Shown: positions 1 through 10,705, counted from the stretch's first letter. The stretch is DNA of 64,000 bases from Bettongia penicillata ogilbyi (GCA_023548195.1 JAJHZJ010000575.1:2480671-2544670); one strand, 5' to 3'. Notes: a model not told the origin generated them from the sequence alone. Translations and numbers: made by a program.

Positions 1-117
1 CTCATCTGTAAAATAAACTGAAGAAGTAACTGGCATACTGCTCTAGTATCTTTGCCAAGAAAAAAACAAATCCACAAACCAAAAGATGGGGTCAAAAAGA
101 GTTAGACACAACTGCAA
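1..117 (+). mobile_element. SINE, 3' part (tRNA-derived, Mar-type), cut by window start
   Basis: Opens inside the unique half of the SINE family seen complete at 50663-50915: 'ctcatctgtaaaat', then 'tatctttgccaagaaaa' and 'ggggtcaaaaagagttagac'. The tRNA-like head must lie before base 1. It ends in a CA-rich tract that replaces the usual A-rich tail. Confidence 0.75.
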
Positions 118-151
118 CACACACACACACACATACATATACATACACACA
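116..151. repeat. CA/CATA microsatellite
   Basis: A pure CA run (about 116-132) passes into imperfect CATA units. It sits directly after the SINE tail, the usual birthplace of such arrays. Confidence 0.8.
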
Positions 152-164
152 TAATCATCTTTCA

Positions 165-265
165 TTAGAATGTAAACTCATTTAGGGATCGTTCCATTTT
201 TTGTGCTTGTATCCATAGCACAGTGCTTGGCACAAAGTAAATGTTTAATAAAGTGGACATGTTCA
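165..265 (+). mobile_element. LINE-2 3' end
   Basis: Contains the L2 3' UTR signature in sense: an 'aatgtaaactcatttaggg' block, then 'agcacagtgcttggcac' and 'gtttaataaa'. About 100 bp, heavily 5' truncated. Confidence 0.7.
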
Positions 266-514
266 TTGATTGGGATGTAATAATTCTTCTGTGGCATCCC
301 CAAACCCTTAGAGAGAATCTTAAACAACAACAGTCCAACATCTTCAAAAGCCTCGTCTCATTCACTTTCTCACAGGGTGGTCCCCCTGGATTCTCCAGGG
401 TGTCTGCTAACAAGGATACAAGTCAAAGCAGAGTCTACCAAGTGGTAAAGGCTGTAAGCACCTACATGGCCAACAGACTGTGTGTATTTATCTTCTAAGA
501 ACAGAGTGCCAAGA

Positions 515-635
515 TATTGAATCCAGTAGAACTAAGCTCCTTGAGAGCAAGCACTAGATTTCATTTGTCTTAGCATCCCCCGCACAGTGCCTTACAAATA
601 CCTAGGTTTTAGCAATGCATTTGGAATAATTTTGG
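515..635 (+). mobile_element. LINE-2 3' end
   Basis: 'aagctccttgagagcaag' followed by 'gcacagtgccttac' is the sense L2 3' UTR, diverged and short. It lies in the same orientation as the L2 pieces at 165 and 945 and may be one old insertion broken up. Confidence 0.6.
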
Positions 636-944
636 AAATAGAGTAGCCATTGGAAGGTTGGCTACCAGGTGGTTAATTAGCTAATTAAATAACTAAGTGA
701 TTTGGTCACAGCGATTCATGGAGAGTGTGAGAGTTTATGCAGAGGGACTGTTCCATGGTCAAGTCATGGATCTCTAAAAGACTTTCCACATCAAATATTC
801 TCAAGTAACTCTGTACAGAATCATTCTTTTTATTTTTTTTCAGGATCATTCTTGTAGCATAAACAAGACTCTGACCTGCCCTGCTTGGCTCATAGTAGGG
901 GCTGAAAAAACACTTGCTTTCTCCCTTCCTTCAGATCACCTTTC

Positions 945-1205
945 CCCAGCTTCTTTCCCACTCAGCTAAAACTGACTTCCTTCTACAGGAAGTCTTTCAT
1001 CCTCCTCCTTAATTTTAGTACCTTTCCTGCACTGACTATCACCAGTTTATCCCATACGTACCTAGTCTGTACAAAGGCAGCTGAATACTGCCTCCCCCAG
1101 TAGACACGGGAGCTCCTTGAGGTAGGGACCATGTTATACGTTTCTTTGTAGCCCCAGCCTCTAGTACAATGGCACATATTGGAGCTCAATGTTTACTAAC
1201 TATGA
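945..1205 (+). mobile_element. LINE-2 ORF2 tail and 3' UTR
   Basis: Sense L2: a decayed C-terminal ORF2 stretch ('ttctacaggaagtctttc'), then 'gggagctccttgaggtag' and a weak 'caatgtttactaac' end. No intact frame remains. Confidence 0.75.
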
Positions 1206-1209
1206 AGTA

Positions 1210-2065
1210 GAAACTAAGGAAATGTAAGCAATAAATGATAGTCTCAGAGGAAGAAAGGGGGAGGGGGAGCCCACAGTAAGAGCCAAGAATTGGGGAGGGG
1301 GGAGCTTTTCTTCAGCTCTTTTCACTTTGTCTTACCTTCCAAGCCTGAAGGAGATAGCACGTAGAAACTCGGACAATTCTCTCACTGGCTGCAATTCCAT
1401 CCAATGTGTAGTTCAGCAAGCTGAGGCTGTAAAGTCTTTTAAAATATAAAACTTACCTTGAATGCACCATCCAAAGTCAATGCGGTCCTGGGAAGAGAAC
1501 AGTTGGCAGGTAGGGTTCACATTCCAGATCCCCGAGGTACTGGGCCCAGAGATAATCCATGCATTTCGTTTCCCTGGTTTCTCATTGAGAACCCGACATC
1601 ACGGGCCTGCCCTGTAATGCTGAATGATCTAGTGGGAGTGGAGAGAGAACTTCACACAAAATAAAGCCTGTAAGTTAGTGGAGGGAGGACTCTTTCACCC
1701 AGTCTCAGGACTGACCAGGGGGATTAGTTAGATCAGAAGGCCTTTACTGCCCAGGGGGAAGATTCCCATACAATGGTCAGTTACTGGATCACCCAGCAGG
1801 CCAGACAACCCTGGAAAACCTGGAGTGGAGTGGGAAGGAAGGAGACGGGGAAAGGGGATGACGTAGGGGCCTCCCAGATTGGGAAGAATTTGGGGAAGCA
1901 TCGGCATTCTTTGAAGGGCCCGTTCATATCTGGGGAGATCTCTCTTTCTAGCTATGAGGTCTTGGCCTCAGGTTTAGGATGCAAATGACAGTCTCAGCAT
2001 TTCACTTCTCCCTAATTTACTAAGATGCATCGCTCTACACCTTGTACTCTTACCAGCTGTCCACA
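1210..2065. other. No gene recognised
   Basis: About 850 bases of mixed composition with a purine-rich patch near 1245-1310. Open frames of 68 and 71 codons have no start context, splice borders or recognisable motif, so I treat them as chance. Confidence 0.5.
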
Positions 2066-2069
2066 GCTG

Positions 2070-2795
2070 CATAATCATTTATTAAATGTCCTTATTATCC
2101 TGTAAGTGATGGAGTTTTAGTTGGGACTTAAAGGAAGCCAGGGATATCAGTGGTCAACATGGAGGAAGGAGGCCATTCCAGGAATGGGGACAGCCAGAGA
2201 AAATGCCCAGAGTTGAGAGACAGGATCTTAGGGTAGAAGAGTCTGGAGGCCCAGCTGACTGTATGGAAGAGGAAGTGATGCCTAGAAAGGGAGGAGGGGG
2301 CACTTTATGGAGTGCTTTGAATGACAAAGAAGCTCGTATTTGATCCTCTAGGCAATAGGGAGTCGCTGGAGTTTATTCAGTAGTGGGTGACATGGTCACT
2401 CTTGCATTTTAGGAAAATCACTTTGTCTCCTGAATGGAGCATGGATCTGAGCAGGGAGAGCCTAGAGGCAGGCAGCCTCTCCCACAGCTGTTGCATTAAT
2501 CCAGGTGAGAGATCATGAGAGTCTGCCCCAGGATGGGGTCAGGGTCAGAGGAGAGGAGAGAAGGGAGCATATTTGGGCACTGTTAACAAGTCAGAAATGG
2601 TAGGCTTTGGCAATAGATATGGATATGAGGGGGCAGTGTAAGAGATAGTGAGTAGGCGGAGATGATGCCCTGGTTGTGAGCCAAGGGACTGGGAGGTTGG
2701 TGGTGTCCCTGGGAAGTTAGGAGGGTAGAAGATTTAGAGGGAAAAATTACAACTCCTGACATTTTTGCCACTAGTAGGATGACTTTTAACACCCA
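2070..2795 (-). mobile_element. LINE-2, ORF2 C-terminal part and 3' UTR
   Basis: The plus strand shows the antisense of L2: 'gggacttaaaggaagccagg', 'gcattttaggaaaatcactt', 'ggcaatagggag' and 'atccaggtgagagatcatg'. On the minus strand these come from the end of the L2 reverse-transcriptase frame and its 3' UTR. Full of stops and indels. Confidence 0.85.
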
Positions 2796-2968
2796 GGATT
2801 ACACTTGCAAATTCTATAGCTCAATAAGACCTTTTCTAAACTAAATGAAATTCAATCTTCCAAAGTCTTCAACCTTGACTCACTGGGGGAATTTTTGTTT
2901 TCTAATGTTTTCTTAAGTAACATTGGAAGTAGAAAGACACCAGATATGATATAAAGAAATTATGGACA

Positions 2969-3752
2969 TGATGGGGTGCTTGGGTGCCTTTGCTTGGACC
3001 CCAGCTCCAAGATCACTTTTCTCCCTAGCCTCAAAACACTATCGCTGGCAGTTTCTCTACAGCCGAAGGACACCATACCTAGCAATAATTCATGAGAGGG
3101 CCCTGGCAAAACACTTATCTCACTCCCTGGTGTAGTGACAAACTACACCTGAAGGAATTATTAGTTTGAACTGGCTTCGTGCTGGCTCATAAAGATACCC
3201 AGTACCCACTGGACTCTCTATACCAACTCCCTATCCCATCATACACATCCTGGACTCCTCATTATGTGTATCCTAGATTTTAGCCATATGTACTCTCCCT
3301 ACATTTATCTTGTCTAACAAGACATAATGGGTGGCATCCGGGGCATTTCTCAATCAGCCCTGACCTCTAGTTGACTCAGGGATGTTGCAGGCCTAAAACC
3401 ACACTTTCTTGTAACCCCACCTTGGGCTTTTTTCCAGTGAACTCTGGGTAAAACACTTGTGCAGTAGATACTAAAAGTGCATATTCCTTTAAGAACTGAC
3501 CACTCCTGAACCGCTCCATAATCCCACCTTGAACACCTAGTCAGCAAATATGGCATATGTTTTACTACAGTTTATCCTATATAAACTAGAAATGTACCTC
3601 TTTTAGATCACAGGTTCCTTAAGAACTCCTTCCTGTAGCAATAAATCTTTGCCACCCTGACTTAAAGAATGTTTGAGTCCTTGAATTCACTCCAGATGAC
3701 CCTGTCCAGTACCCTGGTCTTTGGGGGTCCCTGCATCTCTGGGACCCCATCA
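2969..3752 (+). mobile_element. Solo LTR of an endogenous retrovirus (class I type)
   Basis: A 784-bp block bounded by a 9-bp inverted repeat, TGATGGGGT at 2969 and ACCCCATCA ending 3752, with the TG...CA ends of an LTR. A perfect 4-bp direct repeat 'gaca' flanks it (2965-2968 and 3753-3756), the target-duplication length usual for gamma-type/class I elements. A TATATAAA box (3578-3585) and an AATAAA signal (3640-3645) sit in the order and spacing of U3 and R. No internal retroviral sequence lies beside it, so it is a solo LTR left by recombination between two LTRs. Orientation follows the TATA-AATAAA order. The family is not identified. Confidence 0.8.
3578..3645 (+). promoter_or_regulatory. 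LTR core promoter and polyadenylation signal
   Basis: TATATAAA at 3578-3585 and AATAAA at 3640-3645 inside the solo LTR. The gap of about 55 bases fits a short R region. Whether it still drives transcription cannot be seen. Confidence 0.6.
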
Positions 3753-3774
3753 GACACAGTAATCTTGAAGGCCT

Positions 3775-3900
3775 ATCATTACTTCCATAGCCCATTCCTC
3801 ACCATGTACAAGTCCATGTCTTGTCTCATTTTCCTCATTTGTAAAATGATAGACTAGGTTGAGATGACTTCTGAGGTCTCTTTCAGCTCTAAATCTATGA
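3775..3900 (+). mobile_element. MIR-type SINE, 3' part
   Basis: 'ctcatttgtaaaatgatag' followed by 'tctctttcagctctaaatc' is the sense 3' half of the MIR family that recurs in this window (compare 13240 and 18770). Confidence 0.65.
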
Positions 3901-4279
3901 ACATATGCATGCTTCTAGGGATGGAAATATTACTCTCCCCAGTCTCACCCCTCTCCCCACTTGGTGAAACCAAAGAAAGCCTACTCACTAACAGGAAGTC
4001 CTTTCCTTGATCCAGTCCTACTATCACTTAATCTGAACCCCAACACACCTTCCTTTACATCAAACCTTTCTTCAGGCTTAGTTTACCTCCCATGAATGTT
4101 TGCTCTTTCCTTATGCTTCTGAAATGACCATGGAGATTAAAGGTAATATCGTTGATTCTAATAAAAACATTTGAAACAAACATAACTGTCAAAACTTGAT
4201 CTATAACAAGAGCATGGTTAGCATCATTTTCATTATAAATAATTTGAAAAAGGATTGGAATTGTGTAAATCAACCAATC

Positions 4280-4745
4280 AAGAATTTGTTGAAGCGATTA
4301 CTACATGCCAGAGTCTGTGCCAGTTATTAAGCCAGACCCTGAGGTTTGCTGTGAAATTTCCCTCTGAGAAGTAGAAAGAGGGGCAGAAAATGGTCAGAGA
4401 CAGAAGCCGTAATTCAAGAAACATTAGGTAATTACCATCTCTGCCAAAGAAGGAATGAAAATAATATCTCATTAGATCCTTACAACCAACCTGGGAGGGA
4501 AGGGAAGGGATGAAGCTCATATAGTGCCTGCTCTGTGTCATGTACTGTGCCAAGTGCTTTACAAATATTATATCATTTGGTCCTCACAACTACTCTGAGC
4601 AATTATTTTTCCCATTTTACAGTGGAGTAAACTGACATAAACAGAGGAAGTAACTGGTCCAGGGTCACACAGGTAGTTAGCATCTGATATCAGATGTGAA
4701 CTCAGGACCTCCTTACTTCAGGCCCACTGCCTCCCTCCCTCTCTC
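4280..4745 (-). mobile_element. MIR-type SINE, with an L2-like 3' scrap beside it
   Basis: 4510-4740 is antisense MIR: 'gccaagtgctttacaaat', 'cctcacaactactctgag', 'cattttacagtggag' and 'ggtcacacaggtag'. The part before it (4280-4360) resembles an L2 3' end ('actacatgccagagtctgtg') but is weak. Confidence 0.7.
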
Positions 4746-4794
4746 CATGCCTGCAAGAGCTTATATTCTATATATAAGAGAAGCAACTTGTACT

Positions 4795-4920
4795 GCAGGG
4801 ATCCTGACCCTATTTTGTGTCATGGTCTCATTTGGCATTTGGGGTAAATTTCTGGACCCCTTCTCAGAGAAATGATTTTAAATACATAAACTTAAATATT
4901 TAAGATTATATTGAAATAAG
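4795..4920 (+). mobile_element. Non-autonomous hAT-like repeat fragment
   Basis: Shares 'accccttctcagag', a 'ttttaaatacataaa' block and 'attgaaata' in the same order as 26640-26790 and 38776-38962; 55800-55900 carries the reverse complement. The best copy begins CAGTG, as hAT inverted ends do. The class is inferred and I do not name the family. Confidence 0.5.
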
Positions 4921-4928
4921 GATGTGAC

Positions 4929-4964
4929 CTTTTCTCCATCTTTTCTCCATCTTTTCTCCATTCC
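4929..4964. repeat. 12-bp tandem repeat, three copies
   Basis: Three adjoining copies of a 12-base unit (cttttctccatc). A minisatellite too short to have an evident role. Confidence 0.85.
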
Positions 4965-5084
4965 CGTGCCTCGGAAAATCTATCTGCCCTAGAGGGTTAG
5001 GTCGCCCAAAGGCACACACATAAGTAAATACACACTAATAGGTGGGGGATCCCTAGTGACTGGGGGAATCAGGGAAAGACTCTT

Positions 5085-5305
5085 AGAAGATGTGATAATA
5101 AATCCAGATCTAGAGGGGGAAGGGACCCTAGAGGTAATTGAGTCCAACGCCTTCATTTTACAGACCAGAAAATGAGGCCCGGAGTCTTGAAGTGACTTGC
5201 CCAGAGTCACAGAGCATTAAGTGTCTGAGGCAAGATATGAATGCAGATCTTCCTGACCCTAGGTCCAGGACTCAGTTGATCACACCCCCTAGTTGCCTCC
5301 TAAGT
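5085..5305 (-). mobile_element. MIR3-type SINE
   Basis: Antisense reading 'cattttacagaccagaaaat', 'gtgacttgcccagagtcac', 'agatcttcctgacc' and a final 'cccctagttgcctcc', the complement of a tRNA-like head. Confidence 0.75.
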
Positions 5306-5329
5306 CAGTAGTGCCAAGATAGACAGAGG

Positions 5330-5650
5330 TGAGGAAGGAAAGGATTCCACACATGGGGAGACAGGAACTGGAAGGGTGTGCTTTGGGAAAGGCAGGTCTG
5401 GCAATTGCTTAGAGCAACTCAAATCTCAAGAGGGAGGGGTTTGGGAAAGATTGGCAGAAGGAGACAGAGGGAGCCACTGAAGCTTTTTGAGTAGGGGAGT
5501 GTAGCGGTCACTTTTAAGGTTTAGAAAGATTATTGGGTGGAGGATGGATTGGGGAAGGAGAGAGAAGAGACAGGAAGACCTTTGAGGAGGCCATTTCAAC
5601 AGCCTTGAGCAGCTGTGGCTGAAAAGAGCTGGATGACCATTTTGAGGAAG
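5330..5650 (-). mobile_element. LINE-2 ORF2 fragment
   Basis: 'ttttgagtaggggagtg' and 'ggaggatggattggggaagg' match the antisense L2 block seen in better form at 2350-2460. Short and decayed. Confidence 0.65.
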
Positions 5651-5683
5651 ATGTGAATGCTCCATCCCATCTCTCAGTCTCCT

Positions 5684-5714
5684 GTCCCCCCCACCCCCCA
5701 CCCCCACCCCCGGT
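5684..5714 (-). other. C-rich tract; G-quadruplex motif on minus strand
   Basis: Runs of 8, 6, 5 and 5 C separated by single A residues. The minus strand therefore carries at least four G-runs with one-base loops, a textbook quadruplex-forming pattern. No promoter or gene start is visible nearby. Confidence 0.7.
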
Positions 5715-5999
5715 GCCCCACGATGCTCCGCAGAGCTCATTCAAAGGCAGTCACAGAGACCCAGGCTGTGACCAGGGGACAGCTTGGAGAGCATGAGGCT
5801 CAATTCTAATTCATGTACACCACAGCATGGTCAGGTCATGGGCACTGCATCCTCACATCTTTATTGTGCCAAATGACTTGGAAAAGACCATTGTGACCAA
5901 ATGGGAATGAAAGTGTTGGAAGACTGTGCCAACTTCAACAGGAAATGTACTTATTTTCTGTAAACTAAAAATGAATTTCAGAAAGTGTAAATGGAAACT

Positions 6000-6240
6000 A
6001 GAATCAGGGCCCTAGAGCTGCAAAGGACCTCAGAGATCACTTGGCCCAACCCCACCATTTTATAGAGGAGGAAATGGAGGCTTAGGAGGGGCTCGAATAT
6101 CTCAAGTTGAAAGGGTCCAACCCTCCTCTGGTCCAAGGATTTAAGAGTCTTACTCAAGGACCCACAGATTGTATCCTAGGCAAGACCTGAACCCAGGTCC
6201 CTGAGTTAAAATTCTTCTTTATTGTACCATGTTGAATTCA
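6000..6240 (-). mobile_element. MIR3-type SINE, interrupted
   Basis: 'gcaaaggacctcagagatca', 'cattttatagaggaggaaat' and 'cctgaacccaggtccc' in antisense order. A second 'aagggtccaaccctcctc' segment at 6110 looks like a partial internal duplication or a second copy. Confidence 0.65.
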
Positions 6241-6329
6241 AATTGACTGTTGAAGACTGGAGCATACACATGATAGCACTGGGATGGCAAATGATGGCTG
6301 ATAATTCTGATGGGCTAAAAAAATGCTGG

Positions 6330-6585
6330 TGCCGAAGTGAGGAAGGCCTGGGTCCAAATTCTGCCACTGAGTTCCTACAGTGATACCTATGGGCAAATTC
6401 TTAGCTTTCCTTTATCTCAGTTTCTCCAGTGGGAGTGATGAAATGGGGATGATTCTCCCTTCACCCCCTCTCAAGTAGACTAGGAGTTCCTCTGTACCAG
6501 AGACTGTATTTGTTTGTGTCCCCATCACCTAGCACAGTGATTGGCACACAGTAGGTATCCTTTCAGAAGTAGTATAAAAGGTCAA
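6330..6585 (+). mobile_element. MIR-type SINE followed by LINE-2 3' end
   Basis: 6330-6470 has the MIR order 'ctgggtccaaattctgcc' then 'atctcagtttctccag'. 6475-6580 is a sense L2 3' end: 'gactaggagttcctctg', 'cacctagcacagtg', 'ggcacacagtaggta'. Confidence 0.65.
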
Positions 6586-6669
6586 ATGAGATAACTAAGG
6601 GATAAAAGGTAAAGTGAGGTGAAAGGGTTGAAACCCAATATAAATGTCAGCAGTAAACCAATCACACCA

Positions 6670-7210
6670 TCATCACTCCATTCAACAAACATTTATTAAG
6701 AGCTTTCTATGTACCAGACACAGAGAGGTAAAAGATAGACCCTGACCTCAAGTAGCTTTTAATCTCTGAGGACAGACCACAAACAGACAAATCTATACAA
6801 AGCAAGTTTTACGCAGGACAAATAGGAGACAACTATGCAGAGAAAGCCCTGAATTCAGAGGGGTTAGGGATGATATCTAGAGAAGGTGGGATTTTTGTTG
6901 GGACTTAAAGGAAGCCAGGAGGCAGAGATGAGGAGGAGCAGGAGGAGCATTCCAGACATGGGGCATGGGCAGCCAGAGAAATGCCCAGAGATAAGAGGTG
7001 GAGGTTCTTGTTCTTAGGAGGGCCAGTTTAGGAGTAAGATGTGAGAAGGCTGGAAAGGGAGGAGGGGCATTTAGATTGCCTTGGATGCCAAAGAGAGCAT
7101 TTTGTATTTGCTGCTGGGGGCTTATTGCCACCAGAGTTTATTGAGTGAGGGGGTTAAGGGAGCTGACTGATCACATTTGCATTTTAGGAAAACCATGTTT
7201 TTCATTGAGG
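6670..7210 (-). mobile_element. LINE-2, ORF2 tail and 3' UTR
   Basis: Antisense L2 starting at the 3' terminus ('caaacatttattaagagc') and running into coding-derived sequence ('gggacttaaaggaagccagg', 'tttggatgccaaagag'-like, 'gcattttaggaaaacc'). Its copy of the shared 'ggacttaaaggaagccagg' block is nearly identical to the one at 2126. Confidence 0.85.
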
Positions 7211-7214
7211 TCTA

Positions 7215-8090
7215 TCTGTTACTTGAGTGCTGAAGGGAAGTCCTACTATGGGAAACTCCTTGCAAACCATAATTTATATCCTTAACAGAGCTTCCTAGGG
7301 CACTGGGGAGCTCAATGTCTTGGCCATGGTCTCATACCCATGATGTGTCCAAGGCAGGACTTCTTGACTCCAAAGCCTATCCATTCCAAAGTCTATTCAC
7401 AATTTTATGATATATTATTATAAAGTTTGGCCAAACAGGGTCCAGTCTTGCCCATGCAGATGCTTAAGAAGCCTCCTTCTGGACAAGCAGTGACAGGGTG
7501 GTCAACAGAGGATCAATAGTAATATAGAGGGGTGGCCCAGCCAACAAGGACCTGCCTGCAAACACCCAACCACAAGAGTGTCTCAGGACCGAGCCCTCAC
7601 TGGCCAGGCCACCCCTCTCTATTTATGTGTTGTCTAGTTCTATCCTTAAATAACAAAACTCCACACACTTGATGTGCGACTCAATTATAGGAGGGTATCA
7701 TTGCATCTACATCTGGGAGGTAGACATAGAAACATTTTTCTTTTCCCATTGAAATCCTTTTAATTAGACTGCAGTGATCAGGTCTCCCTCTCAGGAGATC
7801 ATCCTCCAAAGCTCTTTCTGCAGGCAGTTGTTAGCAGGGAGAGGGCACTCTCTACCAAGCCTGAATACTGAAACTGAATGACTGGTTCTGGGGAGAGATG
7901 GCATCAGAAACAAGGGAAGCACCATCTCCCTTTGCTGCCTTGAGCCAGCAAACCAAGGCAGCTTAACTGCCAATGAAACCCCTGCCAACACTTCACTCTA
8001 CTCTCCAAGGACTCATCTCTTTCTGTAACAAGCTTGCTTTTGAATATGGAAAGAAAGAGGAGAAATAGATACTAAGAACAGACATTTCCT
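7215..8090. other. No gene recognised
   Basis: Mostly unassigned sequence. The only structure I see is an inverted repeat at 7526-7618, listed separately. A 66-codon minus-strand frame at 7791-7991 has no recognisable motif. Confidence 0.5.
7526..7618. repeat. Short inverted repeat
   Basis: AGAGGGGTGGCC (7526-7537) and its exact complement GGCCACCCCTCT (7607-7618). The pairing extends outward over 'atag' if a 2-base bulge is allowed. The loop is about 69 bases. It could be a tiny relic of a terminal-inverted-repeat element or a chance stem. Confidence 0.5.
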
Positions 8091-8125
8091 TCTCTGTGTC
8101 TGACTTTAGATCTCCCCTCCCTCCT

Positions 8126-8224
8126 TCCCTCCTCCTCCTCCTCCTCCTCTTCCTTCTTCTTCTTCTTCTTCTTCTTCTTCTTCTTCTTCTTCTTCTTCTT
8201 CTTCTTCTTCTTCTTCTTCTTCTT

Positions 8225-8294
<70 letters not shown>
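8126..8294. repeat. Compound CTC / TTC / TC microsatellite
   Basis: A CTC run (about 8131-8149), a TTC run (to 8228) and a TC run (8231-8294), all pyrimidine on the plus strand. Frames through it give poly-Leu/Ser or poly-Glu/Arg-Glu and are artefacts of the repeat. Confidence 0.95.
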
Positions 8295-8302
<8 letters not shown>

Positions 8303-8589
8303 TTGTATCTCCTTGGCCCCTCTCTCTCCCCCTGGTTTGGTCCACAGATTTAAGACTCAAAGAGCCATCACTTGGACACATATTTTAAACCCAGGCCATC
8401 ACTAAAATATGGGCCTAAGTTCTCATGAAGAGTAATTACTGCCATTGGCAGTGGATTCCTTGTATGTTTTTGGTTGGATTTTACAAGCAGTATAAATCAC
8501 AACAGCATATGTAAGTTTACAAAGATTATAGAGCCTAGATTCAGACTTTGTATTCCAAATTCAGATGTAACCCATGTCATACACATTAA

Positions 8590-9190
8590 AGGAAAGCAAT
8601 CATGGAACCTAAGAGCTGTTGACCTCAGCTGGACCCGATGGAACCAGAAGGAAGGGACCTCAGAAACCATAGAGTCCAACCCATTTTGAATCTCCCCTCT
8701 ACACCATTCCTGATGATTGTCTTTGCTAAAGACCATTCATTTCACTTTTTACAATATCTCTGTTTATGAACACCTTTATCTTTTACTTTATAACAAGTCT
8801 ATAGTTCCTTATTTGTATCTTCCACTCAGTGCTCCTAGTTCCATCCTGTGGAGCTTGGCACACTAATTCTAATTTATCCAAGTGACTTTTCTAAATCTTC
8901 TCTGAAGTCTCCTTCTCTATAGCACTCTGCTATACCTGGTATCCTGATTTTGCTGCCATCCCATCAAGTTGATCATTTGTGATAGGTACATTCCAACGTA
9001 TTAGCAATATTAGCTTTCCAATATCTCTAAGATTAAACCAAATTCCATCCTTTTGGCATTTCAGAATTCTAACAACCAGAATATAGGTGATCTTTCCAGA
9101 CCATATAAATATTGACCTTTATCACTTACTCTATGGTCAACAAATTGTTTTTATTGTCCTACCCAAGAAATTACCTTTCTTTTTGTATGA
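8590..9190 (-). mobile_element. LINE-3/CR1 fragment
   Basis: Antisense L3/CR1: 'gaagggacctcagaaacc', 'agtccaacccattttg', 'cttccactcagtgctcctag' and 'tctgaagtctccttctc' occur in the order expected for the 3' part of a CR1-group LINE read backwards. Strongly diverged, no frame. Confidence 0.65.
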
Positions 9191-9194
9191 GTTT

Positions 9195-9257
9195 GCTTTG
9201 GTTGTGCCCTCTGCTTAGAATGAACTCTGTCCTCCCTTCCACATCTTAAAATCACTA
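9195..9257 (+). mobile_element. LINE-2, left part of split copy
   Basis: 'tgtgccctctgcttagaatg' is the sense L2 ORF2 end ('...tggaatg...'). It stops at 9257, where an L1 begins, and resumes at 10487. Confidence 0.65.
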
Positions 9258-10486
9258 CCCTCCAATTAGACAAGCAAAAAGTAATGTATTTGTCAAATTT
9301 ATGGAGAAATTATGACCAAACAAGAGATAGAGAACATTATGAATTGGAAAATAGATAATTTTGATTACATTAAATTGAAAAATTTTTGCACAAACAAACC
9401 CAATGCAACCAAGATTAGGAGGGAAGTAGGAAAGAATTTTTGCAACTAGTGTTCATGATAAGGGCCTCATTTCTAAAATATATAGAGAACTGAGTCAAAT
9501 ATATAACAATACAAGTCATTTGCCAGTTGATAAATGGTCAAAGGATATGAACAGGCAGTTTTCAGAAGAAGAAATTAAAGCTATGGTCATATAAAAAATG
9601 CTCTAAATCACTATTGATTAGAGAGATGCAAATCAAAACAACTCTGAGATACCACATCACACCTATCAGATTGACTAACATGACAAAACAGGAAGATAAC
9701 TGTTGGAGAAGATGTGGGAGAGTTGGAAAAATAATTCATTGTTTCTGGAGAGCAATTTGGAAGTATGCCCAAAGGGCTACAAAAATATGCATACCCTTTT
9801 ACCCAGCAATATCCCTTCTAGGACTACATTCCAAAGAGATCATAAAAATGGGAAAAGGTCCCACATGTACAAAAATATCTATAGCAGCTCTTTTTGTGGT
9901 GGCCAAGAACTGGAAATTGAGGGAATGCCCACCAATTGGGGAATGAATGGCTGAAAAATTGTGGCATATGAATGTCATGGAATACTATTGTGCTATAAGA
10001 AATGATGGACAGGAAGCCTTCAGAAAGACCAGAAGGACTTCTTTGAACTGATGCTGAGCGAAAGGAGCAGAGCTAGGAGAATGCTGTACACAGTACACAC
10101 CACAGTGTGTGAGGAATTTTTCTGTTAGACTTAGACCTTCATAGCAATGCAAGGACTTAAAACATTCCCAAAAGACTCTTGAGGTAAAATGTCATCCACA
10201 TCCAGAGAAAGAATTATGGAACTAGAATGAAGAATGAAGCAGAGTATTTTCTCTTGTGTTATGTTTTGTTTTGTTTGGGTTTTTCTCATAGTTTCTCTCA
10301 TTCATTTTAATTCTTCTATGCAACATGACTAATGTGAAAATGTGCTTAATAAGAATGTATGCATAGAAACCATATAAGATTGCATGCTGTCTTGGGAAAA
10401 GGGTGGGGGAGAGAAGGGAAGAAAATCTAAGACTTATAGAAGTGATTATGTAAAACTGAAAATGAATAAATTTAATAATGATAAAA
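9258..10486 (+). mobile_element. L1 retrotransposon, 5' truncated, marsupial type
   Basis: Carries the end of L1 ORF2 and the 3' UTR. Landmarks: 'aaaggatatgaacaggcag', 'agagatgcaaatcaaaac', 'acccagcaatatcccttc', 'tggaatactattgtgctata'. The 3' UTR is followed by 'aataaatttaataatg'. The longest remaining frame (9614-9946) keeps the C-terminal ORF2 reading but starts without a real start, and other frames are shifted. The direct repeat 'aaaatcacta' (9248-9257 and 10487-10496) is the target-site duplication, so this is a 5'-truncated reverse-transcription insertion into an older L2. Confidence 0.9.
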
Positions 10487-10705
10487 AAAATCACTAGCTT
10501 CCTTCAAAGATCGGTTTAAGTAGTAACAGCTCCTTGAGGCCTTTCCTAATGCACACAGCTGCTGATTTGCCCCTGCCCTGCTCTGATGCTGAAATGACCT
10601 GCCTTATATTTTTTATTATGTATTCAATTATATGAGTACCTGTTGTTTCTGCTGACAGAAGATAAGTTCCTTGGTGGCTGTAACTCTACCCTTAATCCTG
10701 AAGAC
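10487..10705 (+). mobile_element. LINE-2, right part of split copy
   Basis: 'agcttccttcaaagatcgg' continues the L2 exactly where 9257 left it, then 'gctccttgaggcctttcc' and 'gataagttccttggtgg' of the 3' UTR. Confidence 0.7.

Noticed and set aside
8096..8381. Long frames giving poly-Leu/Ser and poly-Glu/Arg
   Set aside because: They are translations of the TTC/TC array, open on both strands because of composition.
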